From: Cryptomeria japonica
Lineage: Eukaryota > Streptophyta > Pinopsida > Cupressales > Cupressaceae
DNA length: 64,000 nt
Assembly (NCBI RefSeq): GCF_030272615.1
Contig: NC_081414.1
Span: forward strand, 236,282,733-236,346,732
Reading direction: 5' to 3'
The notes under the pieces are model-generated. The model made no database searches, was not told where the DNA came from, and saw only the letters and a list, made by a program, of their open reading frames with translations. Positions 13,801-24,005 of the stretch are shown piece by piece. Both the position numbers and the translations under genes were made by a program. Position 1 is the first letter of the stretch. Each line of letters begins with the position of its first letter.

Positions 13801-16800
13801 TCAAGGAGACATCACTACACCAATATCCCCTTGTACACCACAAGGTTCATTTAGACCACCTTCAATTCTGACCTCAGTAAGGGCAATAGAATTAAGGAGG
13901 AAGTGAAAGATCACAGGATCTTCGTCACCAAACCCGATACAAATATGTTCAATTTGAGGGAATGACTAATGTATATAAGGTTATTGCCATTTCTTTTTTG
14001 ATAACGGTATTCCTTTGCATAATGTTTGATCTCCTTATTACAAGGAGTTTATCATCAAGTTAGGCAGGGCCAGTAGAGATTATGTGGGTTCTAGCAAGAC
14101 TCGACTGAGAACCGCTCTTGGAAAAAGGTACTCTACTACAAAGGATGCTTGAATTACAAGAGCCATTGCAACTTATATTTATGACATGTCGAAATGGAAT
14201 AGGCAGAACGAGTCAAAGACAGCATACGCAAAAGTTAAACATGATTCAGCTAGTAATATTTTTTGGCCAAATGTAAAATGTCACACCATTTATTCAAACA
14301 ATTTTCACTGTCATCAAATTTAGGAATGCTAAAAATCCTAGTCTAGGGCAGATCAACAAGTGCATCAATACCATGCATGACTACATGAAGGCTGCCATAC
14401 TGAGAGAAAGCCAACCCTAGAATTATACGCTAAGCATATCCTTGCCATCATGGAAGAAGCTGAACGCCACTCTACACATTGATTGCATATGTTTTGAATT
14501 ATGTGGATAGACCTAGAAAAATTCTTCCCATTGACAATCGCATAGTGAAGAACAACCTCACAGAAGTCTTCAAGTAAGTGTATAGACCAAAGGAAGCTTT
14601 GCTGATCAAAGTTATAATAAATTTACATACCTAAATGACTAAAAGACTTCAGCAAAGATTGACAAGAAAACTTTCGGATACGACAAGACAAATTGGCAGT
14701 GACTCCATGCAAATCTAGGATTACTGAGCAAATACAGCTTTATCCACTTTCTAATGAAGAAGAGCAAAAAAGCTTGTTACTGTACATAAGGCCTTGTGTC
14801 CTGTCGATTACAAAACACCCAAGTATAGGAAGAGCCCAAGAACACAGTCAAATGTAGACCTTAAGGAACCACGACAAGGTGGTTCACATTGCAAGATGAG
14901 GATACAATACCTTCCAATAATTCCAGCTATGGCAAATTTTTGTGCTTGTTGATAAAAAAAGCGGCTATCAATTTTTCTTTTGGGATTCTCATTTTGTCAG
15001 TTAAAATTAATCTGAATTTCAGCTATTATGATACTCTGAGTGACAATAATTTTGACTTGGCAATTGGCATCATTTAGTTGTTATAAGTTAATAAAATCAG
15101 CTATTAGTTGTGTAGTGTGCTCACAATTCTATAATTTGTAAATGTTTACCTTACCCTAATATGAGGGGTAATTTAACGTAATGGGTAGGTTAAAGAATTA
15201 TTCAAAGCAGCTTTGCATTGCTTTCCTTTACTGAGTTGTATCTCTGAAATAATATTTAAGATGAACCCTTTTTCCTGTTCCTTGTCAAAAAGAGTTGATT
15301 TTCTTTTATCAAGAATTTCTCTAGTTCCTATTTTTTGTTTTCTTGAATAAAAACGTTTCTCAGCTTTTCGTGTATATTGATCCTCTATCATTTTAGTTGC
15401 AAGTTGAGATTTACTCACATACACTCAAATAACTTGCTCGTTGATTTTCATTTTTGCAATAAGTTCTCTAATTCTTCATTTCCATCTCTTTGAAAGTAAG
15501 CCTCCTTGTCTTTTGTGTTCATGTTTCATTCATCCGCTATCGTTTTAGATGCAAGGCAAGATTTGCTCATATACAGTCAAATAACTTGCTTTAAAGAATC
15601 ATTAAACTACAAAAACTATTAAAAAGCATCACTATATGACTATCATGTGGTGTGAGATTTTAAAATTACCCTAATTAAAAAAATTTTAAAAAGGTTAAAT
15701 GACTAGCATGTAATGTCTAATCATTAAGATCATACACATTAACACTTAGACCCAAAACACAACGGGTGCAACAGGTAAAGCAACAGTACAAACCCTAGCC
15801 ACGACTGCAAGGGCATTTTCCGCTAGCGATACTGATTCAGGTGAAAATGATGGAGATTCAGAAGTAGAAGATGTTTATGATGCCACTTTTTAAGATGTGC
15901 TTCATGTGGTAGATGTTTGGACAAGTGATTCAATCGAGGAGGATGAGTTCCTCCTCAAACACGCTGCTGGAGGCTCATCTAAAGGCACAAGGGAATGAGG
16001 ATGTTGGGAAGGTAGATGTGGAAGTACTTGAAGAAGATCTGTTTTGAGGGCTAAGAAAAGGCTTTCTTCCCTAAACGGTTTTGGTCAATAATAATGAGGA
16101 TCAGATGGAACTCATGGCTCCTACTCAAGAAACATTGATGACCAGATAGTGCTAGTGGCTTCTGCTCAGAAAGCTTCGAAGGTTAAGAAATCAGTAGTTG
16201 GTGCTGATGTTGTTCAAACTAACTTTGGTAATGAGGGCATTGGTGAGACAGTTGTTCCTTTTGCTGCTCCTGCTTTGTCACCTAAAGTTTGAGAGGAAAC
16301 CTGTTAAAAGGAGGCTTGCATGTTGCAGGACACTGGTTCTTCAAGCTTGCAAATAGGTTACACTTGTGATAGGACAGTTGGGTGTTTTGGAAAGGGGCAA
16401 ATTCAAATTGATATCCCGAAATCTCTAACTGTTGATTCGTCCACTTGGCTTAGGAATTTGATTGTTGAAAGATTCTACGTCAATCGTCCCAACGTTGTCC
16501 CTGACAAGACACGGGCGCTTTGGAGTTGGTAATTAAGAGGTCAAATTCAAGTAGCTGCTATACTGAATAATATTTTACTCTTTTCCTTTCCAATAAAGGA
16601 AAACTGCTCCAGGATTCTTTTTGAAGGTCCTTGGTTTTTAGGGAAGGATGGTCTTTTGCCTTAAAAAATGGGTCTCCAATGAACAATATTAGCTTCAAAT
16701 TTCTTGTTTGAGTTAGATTATTGAGGTTGCTTTTAGAGTTCTAGAATGAAAAAAAGATTATGCTTATACCATGCTACTGATCCAATCATAAAATTCAAAA

Positions 16801-19800
16801 AGTGTTTGTTGTTTGCAAGATTATGTGTGTTTGTGGAGAAAGCCGAGGCGCTCCCTACTTGGATCAATTTGTCTTCCAAATAGGTTGTTTGGGTGCAGCA
16901 GATTGATTTTAAGGCTCTCTTGTTAACTGTCATTTTTGTTATAAAGTAGGCCATACTTCTATGGGCTGCAAAAACAACAAGAAATACAACTTCGTTTGGA
17001 GGAAGAAGGATCATACTCTTGCTACTCTTGAGGATTCTATTAGATCCTTTGACAAGGTGCAGAAGGCAGGCAATTAAGGGAAATCCCATGTGCACGATAT
17101 GATGTGAGATTCCTCTTTTGAAGCTTCAAGGCTACAATAGGATTCTGCCTATGGTCTAATGTTTTTTTCTTATTCAAGAAAATATATTTAAAAGAGAAAG
17201 ATCCTTTACTATGGTTAAACAAAAATCATTAGAACAATTATATAAACCACCCTGATTTTGGGTTGGTTGTAAGTAAGGTTTTGTAATGTCCTGTCTTTTG
17301 TAGTTTCTTTGTTGTTCTTTGGTTGTCCTTTGTTGTCTTCCTGTTCTTATTGCTAAATATCTCCTCTTGTAAAGGGATCTGGGACCTTCCAAACCCCTTA
17401 CTTACCTTCATCAAAAACACTTAAGTCCTCTCATCACGGATTTTTAGTCTTAACCAAAGTTGCATGGACACGGATAAAGTATCGAATACGGATACGGCTA
17501 TTTTTTAAGACCCCCAATATGGATACGGCTGGATACGTCATTCATAAAAAACACATACACATATATTTAACACAATTTTCTAAGTTATTCGAGGAGATTT
17601 TCATTACTTCAAAAGCAATATAGACACATAATTGCTACATAAATAATGATAAGTAGATTTAACATTTTACAATATGCAAAAATAGAAGAATTGCATTGGA
17701 AGATAACCCAAAAAATGGGTCACTGAAATAGAAAAACATTTCATTTGTCTTTCTCATTTGGTGTAGGTTTTGTTAATACCATTTTTTTTTTAAATGTGTT
17801 AATGAAGTTTTTTAAAATTAAATTTAGGAAGATTTACGTCAATTTTGTTTAAAAATCAAATCACATTAGTATTTAGCATGGTTGGAAATCAAGTATTTTC
17901 AGGCATGCGTGGGTACAATATTCGACGTGTATCTGGGTTGTATCGGATAACGGGAACGGATAAGGGAAAACGCGTTCCCGGGGAGGGACAAAGGAGTTTC
18001 TGGCAACTCTGGTCTTAACTGTTATAATCATAACACCCCCTTATAATACAAACCAGAAATGGGGAAACATCAAAATCAGTGCGATTCCACACACATATTG
18101 TATTGTACTCAAACCAACAATGTATAAAGTAAATATCAAAAAAGGTTATATACATATTTCATCAATTTTAGCATTGATATTTAAATAAATGGCAGGACTG
18201 GAGAGATCTAACATATCAACCAAGTAACTTGGGAATAACTAAGTAGTCATGCTCATAAATACATGGGAAAGTGATGACCTTATATCCTCAGCTTTGTGGT
18301 GTATTGCAGATGTATAATGAGTTTGTTGCGGTTGGTCTTCCACTTCATCATGAAGATAATATCTCTTTAAAAAGCTACTAAGCCAGAAAATTCCAAGCAA
18401 AAGAAACCAAGACTTAACAGACAACTGCTTGTCTAAACACAAAAAATGAAAAGGAAAAAAAAAAGCATTGGTTTTGTCCATTTTCTAAAATGGAAGACAA
18501 GAATTTAGAATAGCGGGCGCTCTAGTTTAAACAATATTATGCAACAGTATAGAGTCTATAGACTATAAAGTACCATACACAGCTCCTTCAGAAAAATAGA
18601 AAAACAATGTGGATGTATGAAAATGTGAATCACAATAAGGAAACAAATGCAATACACGATCCAAACTCACAATCCACACAATCACAAAATGAAGCCTAAA
18701 ATATATGCACAAATCAATTGATAAACAATAATACCAACACAAAGACCTTAGGAGACTCCATTGTTACTTGTGATTTGTTTGAATGCTTGATGTAGATTTT
18801 CTCTCAATTTTTGTAGCATAACTTTGATATCATCATGATAGTATGAAGACTTGATGCTTGATAATGGATACTTGATAGTAATAGTGCTAGCTCTTGATAA
18901 TGATAATGCTCATGAAATTGATAATTTGATAATGCTCATGAAATTGACAATTTGACTAAGGCATGTGTTCAAAAGTGCTAGCTAGGGAGAAATGAATGAG
19001 TGAAGATCTTATTTACTCACATTACATTTGAGCAATGGTGGAGATTAAATGACAAGATCTGCGGTTGAGAAAAATTGAGAGAAAGTTGGACCTATAATAC
19101 ACATGGATTGATGAGGTGGAAGGATAAGGAAAGGTGTAAATGCATAGAGGAAATAAATAAAATATTAATTTTAATTTAGGTGGGAAAATTAAATAATTTA
19201 TTTGAATTTATTTAATTATGAGAGGAAATTAATTAAACAATAAAAATATTTAAATAATGTTTAGAATAAAATTGTAAAATTAATTAAATAAAAATATTTA
19301 ATTAATCATGGATTGAAAAGGATAATTAAATAATTAAAAATTACTTAATTATTAGAGAAAAATTGGCTTTTTAAATAATTCAAAATTGTTTAATTAATAT
19401 AGACAAGAATTGGTGAGAAATTGATGACATGACAAGATGAAAAAGCTTTAACTATTTTTTTTTGTCTACAACATGCTTCATTGAAAATTTAGTTTTGTTC
19501 CCAAATCATCACTAATGATTATACATGATAAAATAAATGAATGTCAAGCCTTGGATAAGTTTTAAATTTTTAATTAATCAGAATAACCAGCTGAAAAAAA
19601 TAACTTACTACAAACAAAATTAATAACATTATCTAGGTCTAATGTACTAAAAATCAAGGTCTAGTCCTTTAAAAGCTTGATTTCCAATCTGAAATGCCCA
19701 AAAATGGCCTAATGAGAGACGTCATAAATAAATTATGAATACCATGTCAACGAAAGATAGCTCGGAATTAATGACCACATGCGTCATCCTCTTGAGGGAG

Positions 19801-22800
19801 TTCTAAAAGTTAATACTGATGGGTTTTCCCGTGGGAATCCTAGTCATGCTGGAATCAGAGGTACTGGGAGAGGCAGTGATAGTGGTGTGGTGTTTCTTTT
19901 CCCTATCTACAAAGGGGATAATTCTAATAATCCGATGGAGGCTCTAGCTATTTTACATGATGTTGAGAGAGGATGCTCCCTTGGCTGTAGGAGGATTATC
20001 TGTGTCAGATTCTCAGATTATTATGGATTTGTTAAATGAACAGAGGCTGAATGGAGTTAATTGGCAGTTGGCCTTAAGTGGCTAATCAGATTTTGACTCT
20101 TAGCAATTTGTTGGATTTTGTCTCTTTTTGTCATATCCCTAGGGAATGGAACAAGGTGGTAGATTGTTTGGCTAAATGGGCTTCTGAAAATCTTGAGGGT
20201 TGGGATGTGGGAGATTGGGGGTTATTACCCCCTAGTTATTCTGAGATTTTGGAAAGGTTGATCATGTAGTACAATAATATGTAATGTATTTCCTGGTTTA
20301 TTTTGAATAAATTTTTACCACTTTTTCAAAAAAAAAAAAAAGGCATCTAGAATAAAATTTGTTGTTTGAAATGCTTGAGTAGAAAATTCCTAATAAAATT
20401 CAACACACCTTTCATAAAATAAAATGTCTGTATTCATTGACTTAAACAAGAGCATTTTCTTGTCCACTCCCAAGAATCTGATTTTGAAAACTTTCCTTAC
20501 CCAAGAAGCCCTAAATTTGGCTTGTTGGAAATAAAACTCATAGAGAAAACACTATAATACTATTCCACTTATTGCAAATACCAAAAAGATCTTTAAGGAT
20601 GACCAGACACATTGAGAAATCCAACACAAAAAAAAATGAGAGTTTCCATAATATAGGTAATTGTTTGAAAGATTTCAGTCGAAAATTTCAAAATAGCCTT
20701 AGAAAGAAACCTCATCATCTAAAAAATTCAGCACATAAAGTTTCTTTGACCTTGAATGGCAGTTCAAAAAACCCCTGTAACTACTCATGAAAATTGGTCA
20801 TCACAATGAGTTGGTAAAACACAATACTTTAAGAAACCTACTTAACTAAATTAATATCTAATTTAAATTATATACTTGATTTTTCGTAGTAACAAATTCC
20901 TAAATATACTACTAAAAAATATTTTTTCTAAGGCAGATATGTATCCAAATGCATATTTGTTAAGCCAAATGAGATAAGCTCGAGTAGTAAATCGCTGAAC
21001 CTTCCATTTGTCACATGCTTAGCTGTAACAAATGTTAAATGTAGAAAGGGATGAAGTTAAACCACCGCGTCCAATTCTGGATGCAGCTTACCCAAACAAT
21101 CTATCACAGTGGATGAGGTTAGGTACAAGTCCAGTGTGAATTGGATAGGGGTGAAAAAACCTTGTCATGATATCTAAGCTGAATCTCAAAGAACTAAAGG
21201 TCAGGTGCAATTTCTAAGCGAATTGGAGGGGAAAACAATACCCTTGGGTCATGGAATCGAAGCAAAACACCACCTAGACAGAAATTTTAACTTAGAATTT
21301 TGAACCAGCAAATCTTAGATAAGTTTTAATTAATCAGAGTAACCAGCCGAAAAAAGAACTTACTACAAACAAAATAAATAGCATTATCTAGGTCCAATGT
21401 CCTAAAATTCAAGGTCTAGTAACCTTTCCAAGCTTGATTTCCAATCTAAAATGCCCAAAAGCGGCCTCATGAGAAACGTCATAAATAAATTATAACTACC
21501 ATGTCACTGAAAGATAGCTCGGAATTAAAGACTACATGCAATTCAAAATTCCCACGAATGTAAAATATCTAAGGCAATTCAAGCATCTAGAATAAAATTT
21601 GATGTTTGGAATGCTTGAGTAGAAAATTCCTAATAAAATTCAACACATCTTTCATAAAATAATATGTCTGTATTCATGAACTTAAACGAGTATTTTCTTG
21701 TCCACTCCCAAGATTCTGGTTTTGAAAACTTTCCTTACCCAAGAAGCCCTAGATTTGGTCTGTTGGACATAAAACTCATAGAGAAAACACTATAATACCA
21801 TTCCATTCATTGGAAATACCAAAAAGATCTTTAAGGATGACCAGACACATTGAGAAATCCAACCAAAAAAAATGAGAGTTCAAGATTCCATAATCTAGGT
21901 AATTGTTTGAAAGATTTCAGTCGAAAATTTCAAAATATCATTAAAAAGAAACCTTATCATCTAAAAAGTTCAGCAAATAAAGTTCCTCTGACCTTGAAGC
22001 GCACTTCAAAAAATCCCTGTAACTACCCATGAAAATTGGTCATCGCAATGAGTAGTTAAAACACATTACTTTAAGAAACCTACTTAACTAAATTAATATC
22101 TAATTTAGATTATTTTTTCATAGCAACAAATTCCTAAATATACTACTAAAATATATTTTTTCTAAAGCAGATATGTATCCAAATGCATATTAGTTAAGCC
22201 AAATGAGATAACCTCAAGTAGTAAGTCGCTGAACCTTTAATTTGTCACATGCTTAGCTGTAACAAATGTTAAACGTGGAAAGGGATAATGAAGTTAAACC
22301 ACCGTGTCCAATTCCGAATGCAGCTTACTCAAACAATCTATCACAGTGGATTAGGTTAGGTACAAGTCCAGTGTAAATTGGATAGGGGAAAAAACCTTGT
22401 CATGATAGCTAAGCTGAATCTCAAAGAATTAGAGGCCAGCTGCATGTCCTAAGTGAATTGGAGGGGAGAAAAAATACCCTTGGGTCATAAAATCGAAGCA
22501 AAACACCACCTAGAGAGAAATTTTAAATTAGAACTTCGAGCCAGCAAATCTTAGATAACCACCTAATCTTTAAAAAACTTAAAATGACGAGATGCTAGGT
22601 ATTAATATTCAACCTATCTGAAGGGAAGTTTGGCATTTTGCATTTTTTTAAATGAATTATTACAAAAATTAACGTTAAAAAGACTTGAAAAGCAATTTTT
22701 TTAAATGGATTTAAATTAGGTACCTTGCTCATTTCGGGCAGTAAAGACGATGATGCCAGTATCGTCGCCGACGAGACATTCGGCGATTCGCATTTGACGG

Positions 22801-22946
22801 ACTTGGGCGTCAGGACGGCCCTTCTGCAGTACTACCTTTACATTTATCACCTTCAACACCAGATTATGCCCCGTCGTCCCCGGCCTCAACTGATCTATCT
22901 TTATGAACACTGCCTTCCTCAAACCACCCCCATTTGGAGACGACAT
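6963..22946 (-). CDS. Small OB-fold nucleic-acid-binding protein (At4g28440 / SOSS-B-like), two exons
   Basis: A 137-residue protein is obtained by joining 22946-22724 with 7153-6963. Exon 1 starts MSSPNGGGLRKAVFIKIDQL and carries the first OB-fold strands up to IAECLVGDDTGIIVFTARNEQ. Exon 2 continues VDLMKEGSTVVFRNAKID, then MFRGSMRLAVDKWGRIEV and VKEDNNLSLVEYELVNVQEE. The order and wording match the plant family typified by Arabidopsis At4g28440, which is related to the single-stranded-DNA-binding SOSS-B/hSSB proteins. The expected role is nucleic-acid binding; the exact function in plants is not settled by sequence. The junction splits one Val codon (G|TG) with a CAAG|GTACCT donor and a TTTTGGCAG acceptor, and the frame is intact. 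The reading frame is also open upstream to 23015, but the Met at 22946 fits the family start better. The 15,570-bp intron is filled with transposon relics, as is common in conifers. No disabling change is seen, so the gene is probably functional. Confidence 0.93.
7160..8040. other. Intronic sequence, nothing recognised
   Basis: No ORF with a recognisable domain. Near 7780-7830 a short imperfect repeat (CTGTAAATCATCTCTGTG / TTGTAAATCATCTGGTG) is visible. The right part may be 5' sequence of the LINE fragment that starts about 8.05 kb. Confidence 0.4.
8050..9560 (+). mobile_element. Decayed LINE fragment: end of ORF1 and apurinic endonuclease domain of ORF2
   Basis: From 8604 the plus strand reads MKIISWSVCCLEAQDNRFVI, then DADILVLQESK, the classic start of a plant L1-type ORF2 endonuclease (normally MKIISWNVRGL...LLQETK). 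A shift of frame leads to GCRGSVILLNQN (8803), IENILTSITDFNRLKKEKIY (8950-9000), then near 9175 SRLDRFYLDKNFFV and, further on, KVHQLVEHSLGTE (about 9373), which fit the endonuclease C-terminus and the linker before RT. Several stops and frame changes show it is dead. The reverse transcriptase is missing, so the copy is broken after the endonuclease. Confidence 0.8.
9640..10216. mobile_element. Short element with GC-rich ends, possibly non-autonomous hAT-like
   Basis: GC-rich blocks at 9660-9800 and 10160-10210 stand out from AT-rich surroundings. Perfect or near-perfect palindromes are present: GGGACGTCCC (9719-9728), GGGAACGTTCCC (9797-9808) and GGGAACGCGTTCCC (10173-10186). The motif CCCGGGAACGCGTT also occurs, in reverse orientation, near the right end of the hAT-type element at 17455-18011, suggesting kinship. 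I could not define exact termini or a target-site duplication. Confidence 0.45.
10216..11160. repeat. Pyrimidine/TA-rich low-complexity tract with (TA)n
   Basis: Long T-rich tract without coding signal; apparent ORFs are strings of Phe, Leu, Ile and Ser typical of chance frames. A (TA)n run lies at about 10821-10856. A unit of about 40 bp (AGTATTTTATTAAYTGTGTTGG...ATAATTGATTA) occurs on both sides of it, at about 10779-10820 and 10857-10898. Confidence 0.75.
11203..11386. repeat. Triplicated 40-70 bp direct repeat
   Basis: TATTCTGCTTGGTCTGCTAA followed by CAATCMTTTCAATTCTCTTC appears three times (starting about 11203, 11250 and 11322). The second and third copies share the longer unit ending TTGCCGATCATGGATCATA. 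Confidence 0.85.
11387..12144. other. Intronic sequence with a diverged direct repeat
   Basis: A block reading ACCATGCRGATAGTTGGAMC, then CAAG...GCATCTRGGTTGCTCC, is found at about 11751-11800 and again at about 11987-12032. No protein motif recognised. Confidence 0.5.
12145..12378 (+). CDS. Unrecognised 77-codon open frame, possibly a captured exon
   Basis: After a CAG that could act as a splice acceptor (about 12211-12213), the frame reads ASVARHGERHFIGIDNLLLN and on to SEKIIHRIDGIHSNLIPILK. The composition looks more protein-like than the surrounding AT-rich DNA, but I do not recognise the family. It lies in the intron of the OB-fold gene on the opposite strand. It may be a gene fragment carried by a transposon, or chance. 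Confidence 0.25.
   Translation: MGFSIKYVLKTCFRFGIFNFFSQASVARHGERHFIGIDNLLLNVADLGDTSEKIIHRIDGIHSNLIPILKVRGQAHA
12530..12880. other. Extremely AT-rich tract
   Basis: More than 300 bp made almost wholly of A and T runs, with no gene or ordered repeat. It separates the possible captured exon from the next unrecognised block. Confidence 0.6.
12881..15170. other. Unrecognised intronic sequence, possibly a decayed element
   Basis: Overlapping open frames at 13413-13713 on both strands have no motif. The plus strand from about 14060 to 14250 reads with few stops (DYVGSSKTRLRTALGKRY, then TYIYDMSKWNRQNESKTAY), and again around 14400-14480, suggesting an old coding element. I cannot assign a family. 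Confidence 0.3.
15340..15600. repeat. Diverged direct repeat, about 65 bp
   Basis: CTATCATTTTAGTTGCAAGTTGAGATT...CACTCAAATAACTTGCT (about 15384-15437) recurs as CTATCGTTTTAGATGCAAGGCAAGATT...CAGTCAAATAACTTGCT (about 15537-15593). Confidence 0.7.
15780..17425 (+). mobile_element. Decayed LINE ORF1 (DUF4283-like plus CCHC zinc knuckle)
   Basis: The plus strand carries a gag-like ORF1 typical of plant L1 LINEs. An acidic/low-complexity N-terminal part lies around 15800-16300. DUF4283-like pieces follow (RTVGCFGKGQIQIDIPKSLT; later ILFEGPWFLGKDGL at about 16613-16655). A complete CX2CX4HX4C zinc knuckle, CHFCYKVGHTSMGC, is encoded at 16929-16970. Stops and frameshifts break the frame between these blocks. 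The 3' part (about 17100-17420) ends CCTTACTTACCTTCATCAAAAAC, which resembles a LINE 3' end. ORF1 binds RNA in the ribonucleoprotein; here it is a relic. No ORF2 follows, so the copy is internally deleted or a composite of fragments. Confidence 0.78.
17447..18019. mobile_element. Non-autonomous hAT-type DNA element with 8-bp TSD
   Basis: The 557-bp element (17455-18011) is flanked by the perfect 8-bp direct repeat GTCTTAAC at 17447-17454 and 18012-18019. Its ends are inverted: left CAAAGTTGCATGG, right (reverse complement) CAGAGTTGCCAGA. An 8-bp duplication and termini starting CARAG fit the hAT superfamily. It has no coding capacity. Internal GC-rich motifs around CGGATACGG and GGGAACGGATAAGGG are present near both ends. 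Confidence 0.82.
18020..19545. other. AT-rich intronic sequence, possibly LTR-derived
   Basis: No gene seen. A 27-bp local duplication (GATAATGCTCATGAAATTGA, then TAATTT) lies at about 18900-18960, and 19140-19440 consists of AATTAAATAATT-type tracts. It could be an old LTR but no paired copy is in the window. Confidence 0.35.
19550..22557. repeat. 1.24-kb tandem duplication
   Basis: Copy 1 (about 19550-21313, interrupted by a LINE at 19783-20341) and copy 2 (about 21314-22557) align almost end to end. Shared anchors include GATAGCTCGGAATTAA (about 19756 and 21513), TCTAGAATAAAATTTGWTGTTTG (20346 and 21587) and TATCACAGTGGAT (21102 and 22338). Removing the LINE and adding 43 bp missing from copy 1 makes both units about 1,243 bp. 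No coding function; it lies in the intron of the OB-fold gene. Confidence 0.88.
19783..20341 (+). mobile_element. 5'-truncated LINE: RNase H domain, 3' UTR and poly(A)
   Basis: A dead-on-arrival LINE copy of about 559 bp. The first frame reads GVLKVNTDGFSRGNPSHAGI, the start of a plant LINE RNase H with its first catalytic Asp. After a frameshift VSDSQIIMDL supplies the third catalytic region, and after another shift (20078-20269) CHIPREWNKVVDCLAKWASE ends the domain. A 14-base poly(A) tail lies at 20328-20341. It sits inside copy 1 of the tandem duplication and is absent from copy 2. No target-site duplication is seen; instead 43 bp present in copy 2 (21540-21582) are missing at the insertion site. 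Confidence 0.88.
22724..22946 (-). CDS. Exon 1 of the OB-fold protein gene
   Basis: 223 nt coding from ATG to the donor; encodes residues 1-74 and the first base of codon 75. It is noticeably more GC-rich than the flanking DNA, as expected of a conserved exon. Confidence 0.92.
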
Positions 22947-23124
22947 CTTAACAATTGTAAAATCAAACCCTCTAAACCCTAGTCGAATTTCAGATTTTTG
23001 GTCAAAACCTAGCACAATGTGGAGTTAAAACAGAAAATAATGCAGACTTACATGAAACAGAACACATAGACAGAATTTAACTCTAAAATAAAAGAAGATG
23101 AATCGATTTCAAGGAAGAGAAAAT

Positions 23125-23172
23125 GAGAAAAAAGAAGACAAAACCAGTGGCTCTGTGACTATTTTATAGTGA
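23125..23172 (-). promoter_or_regulatory. Candidate core promoter of the OB-fold gene
   Basis: The minus strand reads CTATAAAATAG at 23169-23159, a good plant TATA box. It lies about 210 nt upstream of the start codon at 22946, implying transcription from about 23130 and a 5' UTR near 180-190 nt. The region is locally GC-richer (23160-23270), as expected of a promoter in an AT-rich genome. Prediction only. Confidence 0.5.
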
Positions 23173-23433
23173 CGAGTGACGACTAAGCGGCTTTCGGGCA
23201 GCGGGCAGGGATTCTCTAGGCGGGTATTAGGGGCGATGTGAGGTGCCCGATTTTGAGGGGTAGTTGGGGAGAATATTTGGCGGCAAGTCCTATGTTATGA
23301 CTTTATTTGTCTGTATGTTAGTGGTGGAAAAACACGTGGATAAATTTTCGGCATGCGGAAGATTTGATAGAATTTTGGTGGCTTTTGCAGAATGGAAGTG
23401 GCAGCAGGTGAGGAGGAGAGGATATGACAAGGG

Positions 23434-23590
23434 TTTAGGTGAAGGGTTTAATAGTTATAATTTTGTTTTTATTCAAAGCAAGTTTACAAATAGTTAAAAA
23501 GAAAGCTGAAGAAAAAATACAAACGGATTCGGGTTTAATGGTTATAATTTTGTTTTTATTCAAAGCAAGTTTACAAATAGTTAAAACTAG
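23434..23590. repeat. Direct repeat of about 54 bp
   Basis: GGTTTAATRGTTATAATTTTG followed by TTTTTATTCAAAGCAAGTTTACAAATAGTTAAAA occurs at about 23446-23497 and about 23534-23585. The spacer AAAGCTGAAGAAAAAATACA, then AACGGATT, recurs at about 26354-26381. Confidence 0.85.
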
Positions 23591-23974
23591 CAATTGCACC
23601 TTGGTGTGCAATGGGTATGCCGAAAGAGATTTGGAAGGTTAGTTAGGAAAAAAATGGTCTATTTTTTTCATACATTTGTGTATTACATGAAGTCAACTTG
23701 TAGGACATATAAGAAATGATATTATTTGGGCAACAAAGGTCTCAATGGAGAAGTGATAGCTACAAATCATCTATTATAGGAATCTAAACATGATTAAAAT
23801 AAAACCTTTGAATAAAAAAGATAAGTAGTTTTCATTCTCAAAACAATAATATTATTTTTGCAAGAGATAGATGAAAAGAGGGAGAGATGTAGGGATATAG
23901 AGAGATGGAGTGATAGAGATAAGGGAGAGATAAAAGAATAAATCTTGAAATTAAGAGATAGAAAGACAAAAAAT

Positions 23975-23978
<4 letters not shown>

Positions 23979-24005
<27 letters not shown>
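23979..24005. repeat. (GA)n microsatellite
   Basis: Thirteen or so GA dinucleotides in a row, in a wider GA-rich zone (23870-24005). Confidence 0.9.

Larger units (their letters stand above)
7154..22723 (-). other. Giant intron of the OB-fold gene (15,570 bp)
   Basis: Bounded by GT (22723-22722) and AG (7155-7154) on the minus strand. It contains at least three LINE fragments, one hAT-type element and a 1.24-kb tandem duplication. All three LINE fragments lie on the opposite (plus) strand, so their poly(A) tails do not read as poly(A) in the host transcript. Confidence 0.85.
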
